A stretch of DNA of 8,221 bases from assembly GCA_900764415.1 (NCBI GenBank), contig CAAFOA010000383.1:1-8221 (forward strand), in the 5' to 3' direction. The stretch is from an uncultured Collinsella sp. (GTDB lineage Bacteria > Actinomycetota > Coriobacteriia > Coriobacteriales > Coriobacteriaceae). A program made the position numbers and the translations under genes. The first letter of the stretch is position 1; each line of letters begins with the position of its first letter. The notes beneath the pieces are model-generated. The model searched no databases. It was given only the letters and a program-made list of their open reading frames with translations, and had not been told where the DNA came from. This document shows, piece by piece, positions 1 to 5,969 of the stretch.

Positions 1-61
1 AGAAGACGGCATACGAGATGCAGCGTAGTCTCGTGGGCTCGGAGATGTGTATAAGAGACAG
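1..61. other. Illumina P7/Nextera adapter left on the contig end (artefact)
   Basis: Bases 1-19 match the P7 flow-cell sequence lacking its first five bases. Bases 20-27 (gcagcgta) occupy the i7 index slot; the reverse complement TACGCTGC matches, from memory, a Nextera XT v2 index (N721). Bases 28-61 are the Nextera read-2 primer, ending in the 19-bp Tn5 mosaic end at 43-61. The order P7, index, primer is exactly that of a sequencing library molecule, so this is untrimmed adapter and not genome. It marks a contig terminus and explains why the neighbouring racemase gene stops at 62. Confidence 0.98.
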
Positions 62-401
62 CCAGAGCATAGCGCACCGACTCGCGCGGCATGTGGATAA
101 TCGGCACCTTCGTAAACGACTGGATCTGGTCGTAGAAGTAGTGTGACGTGTTGCAGGGAATCGCTATGTGCGCGCAGCCCAGCGACTCGAGCGCTTGAGC
201 GCACTCCTTCATGGTCGCCAGCAGCTCGGCATGCTCACCGGTCTTGATGGCCAGCGTGCGGTCGGGCATGGTCGACTTGGAAAGCACCACCATGTCGATA
301 TGCTCCTGGTCGCACGTAGCCGCCGTATGACGTACCACCTGGTCGTAGTAATACGACGTGGCCTCGGCGCCCATGCCGCCGATAACTCCCAGCTTTTCCA
401 T
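62..401 (-). CDS. Aspartate/glutamate racemase family protein, N-terminal part (cut by contig end)
   Basis: The reading frame opens at ATG 401-399 after a strong Shine-Dalgarno AAGGAGG six bases upstream, and stays open for 113 codons to the adapter junction. The protein begins MEKLGVIGGMGAEAT, the typical N-terminus of PLP-independent Asp/Glu racemases. At residues 81-86 it has I-P-C-N-T-S followed by H, so Cys83 is the expected first catalytic cysteine. Family members are usually about 230 residues, so the half with the second catalytic cysteine is missing. The loss comes from the assembly edge, not from mutation. The gene lies 84 bases downstream of the ATP-grasp ligase on the same strand, which suggests it supplies D-aspartate to that enzyme; this is inferred from context. 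Glutamate racemase activity cannot be excluded from the N-terminal half alone. Confidence 0.9.
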
Positions 402-446
402 CGCCGCCTCCTTGGTGACGCCCACGCAATTGCGCGTATCATACCC

Positions 447-476
447 GCGCCCGCCCGATACACACCGGACGGGCGC
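447..476 (-). promoter_or_regulatory. Intergenic stem-loop between ligase and racemase genes
   Basis: Arms 447-457 and 466-476 pair over 11 bp around an 8-base loop (458-465). Ten pairs are Watson-Crick. The remaining one (454/469) is a G.U wobble in minus-strand RNA but a C/A mismatch in plus-strand RNA, so the structure favours the minus transcript. No T-run follows, so it is a poor intrinsic terminator. It ends about 46 bases before the racemase start and could attenuate transcription or protect an mRNA end; that role is inferred. Confidence 0.6.
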
Positions 477-485
477 CACACTCAT

Positions 486-1742
486 CTACTTGTAATACGT
501 CTTGAACAGCTTAAAGTGGCGCAGCTTGGTGTGCCACATGCGCAACCAGCGGTTAAAGACAAAGTCTCCCTTCATAAACGAGGGATCGGCGCCCTTGCCC
601 TCCTTGGCAAGACGATGCACCTTCGCGCGCAGCTCGGGATCCTTGACGTACTTGTCGACGACGCCCATGGGAACGACCATCCACAGCGCCTCGTCCTGCG
701 CCGTCACAAACTCCGGCTCAAACGGGCGGTTGAGCACATACTCGTCCACCACATACTTGGCAACGTTAAAGCCGCTGTTGGTTACGTAGTAGTTGCTGCG
801 GCCCTGGCGGGTGTTGAAGTCAAAGAACTTAAACGAGCCATCGCGCTCGTCATACTTGACGTCAAAGTTGGAATAGCCCACAAAGTGAAGGTCCTCGAGC
901 AGCTTGCGCACGCCACCCATAAGCTCATCGTTGGGCTCGGTGATGATGCAGGCGTGATTACCGACGCCATGGGGCTGATGCTCCTCGAGCAGCACGTGAC
1001 CAAGGCACATCATGCGAACCTTGCCGTTGCGATCAGAATAGCTGGTGAGCACGCGCATGTACTCGTCGTTGCCGGGCACGCGATCCTGCAAAATCAGGTC
1101 ATCGGTGTAGCCACTGGCATAGGAATCGCGGATAACCTGCTCCAGCTCGGCGCGGTCGGCAATCTCATAAGCCTTCTTCTGACCCTCGAACTCATGCTGC
1201 CACCACATGATGCCGTCGGAAGGCTTCAAGATCATCGGGTAGGGGAAGTCAATCTGGTCGAGCACCTCGGCAGGCGCCTCTCCTTGCGTGTTGAGCATCT
1301 GCGCAGTAAAGGTAAACGTATGCGGATAGGGCACACCGTGCTTCTCGCACAGTTCGTAGAAGATCTCCTTCTTCTGGCACTGCTCAAGCATGCTATAGGG
1401 CGCGTAAGGCGCAACGATGTTATCCGCCAGCTCGTTGGCATCCTTGGCCTGAGCCACCAGGGCAACATAGTTATCGCCGCAACCCATCAGGACAATCGTC
1501 TTGTCGGCATGAGCTCGAGCGATACCGTTGACGGTCTTAAGCATCACCGGCATGGTATCGATATTCACGTTGGGCGTGTAATCGATAATTTGGCTGCGAT
1601 ACGCGGGGCCGGTCTGGTACTTGCCAAAGACCAGGCTCTTAACCTGATACTCCTCGTAGAAAGCGCGCGCCACCGAATACGCGTTGATGTCGCCGCCGAG
1701 CAGTACGGGGATAAACTCGCGCTCTGTAAACTGCAATGCCAT
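486..1742 (-). CDS. ATP-grasp D-aspartate ligase-like protein
   Basis: This 418-residue protein resembles the D-aspartate ligase of Enterococcus faecium (Aslfm), recalled from memory. That enzyme activates the beta-carboxylate of D-Asp with ATP and joins it to the side-chain amine of the position-3 diamino acid in peptidoglycan precursors. Shared features are the N-terminal EFIPVLLGGDINAYSVARAF block (residues 9-28), the ACGD-like MGCGD at 86-90, the ATP-grasp lysine in MILKPSD (Lys173), VRMMCLGH near 242-249, the NFDVKYD strand (Asp294) and the metal/ATP loop FDFNTRQGRSNYY at 307-319. The length is close to that of the family. ATG 1742 follows AGGAAG by about five bases. The racemase gene downstream on the same strand supports D-Asp as substrate. 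The protein is cytoplasmic, with no signal peptide. Another amino-acid or amine ligation remains possible within this ATP-grasp group. Confidence 0.85.
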   Translation of the reverse strand: MALQFTEREFIPVLLGGDINAYSVARAFYEEYQVKSLVFGKYQTGPAYRSQIIDYTPNVNIDTMPVMLKTVNGIARAHADKTIVLMGCGDNYVALVAQAKDANELADNIVAPYAPYSMLEQCQKKEIFYELCEKHGVPYPHTFTFTAQMLNTQGEAPAEVLDQIDFPYPMILKPSDGIMWWQHEFEGQKKAYEIADRAELEQVIRDSYASGYTDDLILQDRVPGNDEYMRVLTSYSDRNGKVRMMCLGHVLLEEHQPHGVGNHACIITEPNDELMGGVRKLLEDLHFVGYSNFDVKYDERDGSFKFFDFNTRQGRSNYYVTNSGFNVAKYVVDEYVLNRPFEPEFVTAQDEALWMVVPMGVVDKYVKDPELRAKVHRLAKEGKGADPSFMKGDFVFNRWLRMWHTKLRHFKLFKTYYK

Positions 1743-1962
1743 GGAAACTTCCTATCTAGAACTGCCCACACGACGGGCGGTCTTTGTGCAACTGATTTAT
1801 TCTAGCGTGCCGAGCCGCCGGCACCCAAAGCTCCACCGTATCTATGGCAATCGGCGTAATTATCCAGCACGAAGGCGGCGATCACCGGTGTACGACAACG
1901 GGCAATGAACCCACCGTTGTTGTAGGATTCAACATGTTGCCAGCCCCGTCGAAAGGTACACT
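1743..1962. promoter_or_regulatory. Divergent intergenic region between ligase and MOSC genes
   Basis: These 220 bases separate the start of the minus-strand ligase from the plus-strand MOSC gene, so both promoters should lie here. For the ligase, the minus strand shows TAGAAT (1799-1804) as a possible -10 box, with no convincing -35. A 6-bp inverted repeat (1807-1812 / 1819-1824, GTGCCG / CGGCAC, 6-base spacer) sits just upstream and would overlap the promoter spacer. For the MOSC gene, TAGGAT at 1923-1928 is a weak -10 candidate about 35 bases before the start. No RNA gene or convincing small ORF was seen. Confidence 0.4.
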
Positions 1963-2595
1963 GTGCCCCAGGCTCATCCGATCAACAACCCCATCATTGA
2001 CGCCGCAAAGCGCGAACTTGCGGATCGTGCCCAGACGGCAGCTCCCCTACGCACCGCAAACGATGCTTACAACGGGCCTGCCCGCATCGTCTCAATCAAC
2101 ACGTCGGAGCACAAAGGCACGCGTAAGTCACCCGTCGCCGACGGGCACGACACCGTCATCGAGCAGTTTGGCCTCGCCTCCGATGCGCACGCCGGGCATT
2201 GGCACCGTCAGGTCTCCTTTTTAGCTGCAGAGTCTATCCAGACGGCGCAGGCGCGCGGGCTCGATGTGCACGAGGGCGACTTTGGCGAGAACTTCACAAC
2301 CCAGGGTATCAACCTGCTCTCACTCCCCTTGGGCACGCAGCTCAAGCTCGGTAGCGAAGTGCTCGTTGAAATCAGCCAGATCGGCAAAGTCTGCCACACA
2401 CGCTGTGCCATCTACTATCTCGCCGGCGACTGTATCTTCCCCCACGAGGGCATTTTTGGCGTCGTGCTACAGGGCGAAGAAGTCCATGTCGGTGACGACG
2501 TCCAGGTGGTCAGGCTCGGCGACGGCACCTGTTCCTTCACTCCCGCCGAGGCACTCAAAGAGGTTGAGCAGGCTCGTCGCGAAGGAACCCTGTAG
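1963..2595 (+). CDS. MOSC domain-containing protein
   Basis: The product is 210 residues, read from a GTG start with GAAAGG six bases upstream; no internal Met offers a better start. The MOSC domain runs from about residue 39 (GPARIVSINTSEHKG) to about 183. Its recognisable pieces are GLASDAHAGHWHRQVSFLA (70-88), GDFGENFTTQGI (105-116) and the late GKVCHTRC (141-148), where Cys144 and Cys148 sit at the position of the conserved cysteine. MOSC domains are predicted sulfur-carrier and cofactor-binding modules related to the C-terminus of Moco sulfurase; stand-alone bacterial members are cytoplasmic and often of unclear role. Residues 1-38 form an extension with no recognised domain. No molybdenum cofactor genes are nearby, so the context does not identify a pathway. 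Confidence 0.88.
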   Translation: MPQAHPINNPIIDAAKRELADRAQTAAPLRTANDAYNGPARIVSINTSEHKGTRKSPVADGHDTVIEQFGLASDAHAGHWHRQVSFLAAESIQTAQARGLDVHEGDFGENFTTQGINLLSLPLGTQLKLGSEVLVEISQIGKVCHTRCAIYYLAGDCIFPHEGIFGVVLQGEEVHVGDDVQVVRLGDGTCSFTPAEALKEVEQARREGTL

Positions 2596-2722
2596 TTGCA
2601 AAACCCCACGTTGAGGTAGCTTTTACAGCCAAGAATCCCGTTGCAACAGGGTGCCGTAACGTTAAAGTTGAACTCTATGGTTTCTCAACAATTCACCATT
2701 CCCGCAGGTCAAGGCCAAAGCC

Positions 2723-2737
2723 TCAAGTTCAACTTGA
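2723..2737. promoter_or_regulatory. Perfect 15-bp palindrome (candidate operator 1)
   Basis: TCAAGTTCAACTTGA is a 7-1-7 perfect palindrome centred on 2730. The core AGTT-N-AACT also occurs, less extended, centred on 2670. SoxR/MerR-type operators recall the CTCAAGTT..AACTTGAG pattern, but the classical arrangement between a -35 and a -10 box is not seen. It most likely binds a dimeric regulator of the downstream hydrolase gene. Confidence 0.6.
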
Positions 2738-2744
2738 CCCTTTA

Positions 2745-2759
2745 GAACCTTTAAGGTTC
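2745..2759. promoter_or_regulatory. Perfect 15-bp palindrome (candidate operator 2)
   Basis: GAACCTTTAAGGTTC is a second 7-1-7 perfect palindrome, centred on 2752, 22 bp (about two helical turns) from operator 1. Its end abuts a further half-site TCAAGTTGAGG at 2758-2768 that repeats the left half of operator 1. Together they lie directly upstream of the -10 box at 2782. Confidence 0.6.
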
Positions 2760-2787
2760 AAGTTGAGGTCGAAAGCAGTAGTAGAAT
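2759..2787 (+). promoter_or_regulatory. Candidate promoter of the coiled-coil hydrolase gene
   Basis: TAGAAT at 2782-2787 is a good -10 box, about 42 bases before the ATG at 2830. The -35 position at 17-bp spacing reads CAAGTT and is poor. It overlaps the half-site TCAAGTTGAGG, which suggests a promoter dependent on, or blocked by, a bound regulator. Confidence 0.5.
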
Positions 2788-2829
2788 ACACCTCGACCAA
2801 TAACCTACGATTGATTGCAGAGGGACTGG

Positions 2830-3963
2830 ATGCAGCATTCGAACCATCGCACCGCAGCGCTCATCGCGTCGAAGCCGGCTCGTATCATCACGAGCGCCGC
2901 GCTCGCCGTCGCGCTGACGGCCACGCCGATGCTCTCCCCCGTCGCGGCCTATGCCGCCTCGCAGGCAACGCAGGATCAGCTTTCCGCCGCCCAGAAAAAG
3001 ATCGAGGACGCCACGAGCGCCTACAACGACGCCCGCACCAAGCTCGAGGACCTGCAAAAGCAGATCGACTCCAATGAGGCGAACATCGATAAGATTGAGG
3101 CCGAGCTACCCGAGCAGCAGGCCAAGGCAAGCTCCGCCATGCGCGATCTGTATAAGTACCAGAAGGGCACCAGCCCCATCGTGAGCTTCCTGGTGAACAC
3201 GCAGAGCCTGGGTGACTTTATCACCACCTGCAAATACACCAACCAGATTACAAGCTCGAGCGTCGACGAGATCGAAGAGCTTAACAAGATGCAGACCGAG
3301 CTCGAGCAGAACAAGACTGAACTCGAGCAGGCCAAGTCTCAGCTCGAAGGCGAGCAAAAGAATGCCGAGGATGCACTGGCGCAGGCTCAGCAGCTCCGCA
3401 GCGAGGCGCAGGCAAAGGCCGAGCAGGAAAATGCTGCCGAGCTGGCAAAGCTCGAGGCCGACAAGGCCGCTGCCGCCGAGAAGATCTCGGGCGAGGGCGT
3501 AAGCGGCAACAACTCCAACAGCCAGGCCAACAACGCCAACACCACCATCGACACCACGGTGAACAGCTCGAATAGCGGTAACTCCGATTACGACTCGTTC
3601 ATTAACGAGTGGACGAGCCGCATCGATAACTACCTTGCCGGCTCCCCCATGGCAGGCCAGGGCTACAACTTTGCCGTCGCCGCCTGGAATACCGGCGTCG
3701 ACCCCCGTTGGTCCCCCGCCATCGCCTGCATCGAGAGCAGCAAGGGCCTCTATTGCGCCGGCTCTTATAACGCCTGGGGCTGGAGTGCCCGCGGCGGTGG
3801 TTGGCGTAGCTTTGGTAGCTGGAGCGAGGGCGTCTCCGCCCACGTTGCCTACCTGGGCGCCAACTATGGTTCCACGCTTACTCCGGCAGCTGCCAAGAAG
3901 TACTGCCCGCCCACGTGGCAGGACTGGTACAACAAGGTCGCCAATCAAATGAACCGTATTTAA
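2830..3963 (+). CDS. Secreted PcsB-like coiled-coil protein with lysozyme-like C-terminal domain
   Basis: The product is 377 residues from ATG 2830, chosen because AGAGGGA lies just upstream; an in-frame TTG at 2815 overlaps that site. Residues 1-42 form a signal peptide, with basic residues up to Arg18, a hydrophobic core, and probable cleavage after AYA42. Residues 44-225 are a Glu/Gln/Ala/Lys-rich coiled coil containing MRDLYKYQKG and a hydrophobic stretch around FLVNTQSLGDFI (about 120-131), as in PcsB/RipA-type hydrolases that answer to FtsEX. An Asn/Ser/Gly linker spans about 226-255. The C-terminal domain (about 257-377) resembles lysozyme/glucosaminidase-type wall hydrolases: VDPRWSPAIACIESSKG, with Glu302 the likely acid catalyst, then the NAWGW block. 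It carries Cys300, Cys309 and Cys359. The likely role is peptidoglycan cleavage outside the membrane during division; this is inferred and no FtsX gene is in the window. Confidence 0.85.
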   Translation: MQHSNHRTAALIASKPARIITSAALAVALTATPMLSPVAAYAASQATQDQLSAAQKKIEDATSAYNDARTKLEDLQKQIDSNEANIDKIEAELPEQQAKASSAMRDLYKYQKGTSPIVSFLVNTQSLGDFITTCKYTNQITSSSVDEIEELNKMQTELEQNKTELEQAKSQLEGEQKNAEDALAQAQQLRSEAQAKAEQENAAELAKLEADKAAAAEKISGEGVSGNNSNSQANNANTTIDTTVNSSNSGNSDYDSFINEWTSRIDNYLAGSPMAGQGYNFAVAAWNTGVDPRWSPAIACIESSKGLYCAGSYNAWGWSARGGGWRSFGSWSEGVSAHVAYLGANYGSTLTPAAAKKYCPPTWQDWYNKVANQMNRI

Positions 3964-3973
3964 GTGCAACTGC

Positions 3974-4000
3974 AAAGGGGCCCCAAACGGGGCCCCTTTT
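3974..4000. terminator. Bidirectional intrinsic terminator
   Basis: A perfect 11-bp stem (3974-3984 / 3989-3999) with a 4-base loop ends in TTTT on the plus strand. Read from the minus strand, it is preceded by A's and ends in TTT. It lies 10 bases after the hydrolase stop and 8 bases beyond the kinase stop, so it can serve both convergent genes. Confidence 0.92.
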
Positions 4001-4007
4001 CGATTCT

Positions 4008-5408
4008 CTAGGAGACGATACCGGTCGCGTTGCCGATAACAACGACGACGCACATGACGGCAAACATAAACCCGAGCGCCTTGAACCATAGTTCGACAAA
4101 AGCACTCCCCCGATACCGACCGAGCACGGGAAAACGACGTCGAAGCCTACGCCGGTCGAGCATTCCGAATGTAATGAGCAACACCAGGCCATCGACCATA
4201 AAGAAATACTCAAGCGCCAAAAACCACGTTGGATAGTTTCGGTTTTCGCCCGTTGGCGTAAATACCGCAAAATGGCTGCCCATCAGCAGCAACAATGATG
4301 TCGCATAGACGCATCCATTCCATATGCGCCCCACGGGCTCGGGGATACGCGAGAGCAGACGCACACATTTGGATGTCACGGGAGAGACGATCGAACGCCG
4401 GCTTGCAGAAGACGGAAGCGTGAGGGCAACCGGCTGCTGTACCCGCTGCACCTGTGGCACCGCGGCCCGGGGCACGCTGGCAGCAGAAAAGGTCACGGGC
4501 GACGGTGCAGGGAGACATAGCTCATATGCCGCACGCGCAGCATGCCCCAGTGCCTTTGCACTCGCAAAGCGCTTAGCGGGATCGAGCGCCATCGCCATGC
4601 AAATCACATCCACCAGCGGAACGGGAATGCCATGCGCCTCGCATTGCTCGCGCATGTCACGCCCAGGCTTGGGGTCAGTTCCCGTCAGGCAAAAGAACAG
4701 CAGCGCGCCAAGCGCGTAAATATCGCTGCGGACGCTCGTTTGCCCAAACCCAAACTGCTCGGGCGGCGCATAGGAACGCGTGCCAAACTTGACGGTGTCG
4801 GCGTCGGCGCCATCGCGCCAAACGCGCGCAATTCCCAGGTCAATAATCACCAGCGAGGAAAAGGTCATGCCGGCATCGGTCGCGTATCTCACGCCCGATA
4901 CGATGATGTTCGAGGGTTTAAGGTCGCGGTGGATTACCGGTACCCCCGGCTCCCCCGCAGCTGCAAAACCAGCATGCAGCTCGCCCACCGCTTCACACAG
5001 AACGGGATACAGCCCGCGGGCATAATCGGGCGTCGCCCCCAAGCGTCCCACCAACGCCTCGAGCGTCTCGCCTTCGACATATTCCATCAGCACGTCAAGC
5101 TCGTCGCCCACACGGCGACAATCGACGATTCGGGGCAAATGCTCAAAACGACGACCGGCACGCTGGGCCGCAAACAGGCGCTCATACGCTCCGCCAATCT
5201 GCGCCGAAGTATCGATGCGCTTGCGGACAAAGGGACCGAGAGACCCACCGCCAGAACCCTCAAAATAGACGAGTTCGGTCGTCTCGACATCCGAGCACTT
5301 GAGCACGCGCTCCACACGATAGCTGTCATCGCGGTCGAGCGACGCCAAATGCTCGACAAGTGAAGCAGTCAGCTCGTCATCGGAATATGTTGGGCTCTGA
5401 GTATCCAT
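4008..5408 (-). CDS. Membrane-anchored serine/threonine protein kinase
   Basis: The 466-residue form (from ATG 5408) has a Hanks-type kinase domain at about residues 30-300: VLMEYVEGETLEALV, catalytic loop HRDLKPSN (Asp162, Lys164), metal-binding IDLGIAR (Asp190; DLG in place of DFG), GTRSYAPPEQFG (PPE in place of APE) and SDIYALG. The usual GxGxxG loop is not evident; a GSGGGSLG stretch precedes the probable ATP lysine (Lys63, VRKRI). A Pro/Ser/Val-rich linker leads to three membrane segments (about 362-384, 395-417, 436-459). An Arg-rich loop between the second and third fits a cytoplasmic kinase. No extracellular sensor domain is present, so sensing may depend on a partner. The start is uncertain: ATGs at 5417 and 5420 and an in-frame ATG at 5501, six bases after the HTH stop, are alternatives. 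None has a strong Shine-Dalgarno. It is the last gene of a probable lipoprotein-HTH-kinase operon. Confidence 0.9.
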   Translation of the reverse strand: MDTQSPTYSDDELTASLVEHLASLDRDDSYRVERVLKCSDVETTELVYFEGSGGGSLGPFVRKRIDTSAQIGGAYERLFAAQRAGRRFEHLPRIVDCRRVGDELDVLMEYVEGETLEALVGRLGATPDYARGLYPVLCEAVGELHAGFAAAGEPGVPVIHRDLKPSNIIVSGVRYATDAGMTFSSLVIIDLGIARVWRDGADADTVKFGTRSYAPPEQFGFGQTSVRSDIYALGALLFFCLTGTDPKPGRDMREQCEAHGIPVPLVDVICMAMALDPAKRFASAKALGHAARAAYELCLPAPSPVTFSAASVPRAAVPQVQRVQQPVALTLPSSASRRSIVSPVTSKCVRLLSRIPEPVGRIWNGCVYATSLLLLMGSHFAVFTPTGENRNYPTWFLALEYFFMVDGLVLLITFGMLDRRRLRRRFPVLGRYRGSAFVELWFKALGFMFAVMCVVVVIGNATGIVS

Positions 5409-5426
5409 GGCGTCCATCATAACGCA

Positions 5427-5456
5427 GGGTGCGGACACCCCATGGTGTCCGCACCC
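5427..5456 (-). promoter_or_regulatory. 13-bp perfect hairpin before the kinase start
   Basis: Arms 5427-5439 and 5444-5456 are perfectly complementary around a 4-base loop. On the minus strand the arms read GGGTGCGGACACC and GGTGTCCGCACCC with loop ATGG. The sequence after it (TGCGTTATGATGG) has no T-run, so it is not a classical terminator. It sits 18 bases ahead of ATG 5408, where a ribosome-binding site would be expected, and so may tune kinase expression or mark an mRNA processing point. Confidence 0.7.
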
Positions 5457-5507
5457 CGATCGTTTGCATGGTTGTTCTGGTGACACCGCCGGCTCAGCCA
5501 TCGGCCA

Positions 5508-5930
5508 CTAACTCACCGTTTCCTCGCCAAAGCGATATAGCTCTTCATTGACCTTTTGGAGGCTACAGCCACGGTCGATGCAAAAGATAATGATTGCATC
5601 GCGACGGTCCTTACAGTTGAGGACGCTCACTCCGGCAGCCGTCAGAGCGCGGTTGGTCTCCTTCATCGACAGCGCCATTGCAAAGGCAATCTGCAGCACC
5701 TTATTGCGGCTCGGATTGCGCGAACCGGTAAAGATCTGATAGCCAAAGGTCTCGTTGAGGTCGGCCATACGCACCACGCGCGAACGCTCGAGCCCCTTCT
5801 CTTGCAGCAACTGCTTTAAGTAGTCCGAAAGCGACGGGGCGGCAAAGTCGTGTTCTTTGATATAGCCATCGATGTTTGGCGCGTCGAGGAGTTCATTGAG
5901 TAACTCGTCCGTCAGCTTTTTATTGGGCAT
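5508..5930 (-). CDS. Small helix-turn-helix DNA-binding protein
   Basis: The product is 140 residues. ATG 5930 follows GGGAGGTGAGG, an excellent Shine-Dalgarno. Residues about 34-98 fit an XRE/Cro-like fold: LSDYLKQLLQEKGLERSRVV, then the recognition region DLNETFGYQIFTGSRNPSRNKVLQIAFAM. A helical C-terminal part (about 99-136, KDRRDAIIIFCIDRGCSLQKVNEELYRFG) may mediate dimerisation or contact another protein. It has no signal peptide or membrane segment. The gene lies 39 bases downstream of the lipoprotein stop and just upstream of the kinase, so co-transcription is likely. It may be a substrate of that kinase or regulate the operon; this is inferred from adjacency only. The exact family is not recognised. 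Confidence 0.8.
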   Translation of the reverse strand: MPNKKLTDELLNELLDAPNIDGYIKEHDFAAPSLSDYLKQLLQEKGLERSRVVRMADLNETFGYQIFTGSRNPSRNKVLQIAFAMALSMKETNRALTAAGVSVLNCKDRRDAIIIFCIDRGCSLQKVNEELYRFGEETVS

Positions 5931-5969
5931 ACGACCTCACCTCCCATACGGCGCAACGGTAGCGACATG

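Noticed and set aside
43..61. Tn5 mosaic end as a mobile element
   Set aside because: It is embedded in the Nextera primer with P7 and an index, so it comes from library preparation.
168..1805. 545-codon open frame on the plus strand
   Set aside because: It is antisense to the ligase and racemase, begins near the contig edge, and its product (rich in His, Leu, Val and Arg) matches no family; it is a GC-rich shadow frame.
1844..2224. 126-codon frame upstream of and overlapping the MOSC gene
   Set aside because: It overlaps MOSC in another frame, lacks a clear Shine-Dalgarno and degenerates into Ser/Thr/Pro-rich sequence.
2734..2764. Classical MerR promoter (TTGACC, 19-bp spacer, -10)
   Set aside because: TTGACC is present at 2734-2739 but the -10 position reads CAAGTT, so only the operator-like palindromes are kept.
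3106..4089. 327-codon open frame on the minus strand
   Set aside because: It lies opposite the well-supported hydrolase and crosses the terminator; composition is typical of a shadow frame.
4542..5363. 273-codon open frame on the plus strand
   Set aside because: It is antisense to the conserved kinase domain and has no recognisable domain.
5427..5456. Intrinsic terminator after the HTH gene
   Set aside because: The stem is strong but has no T-run on either strand.
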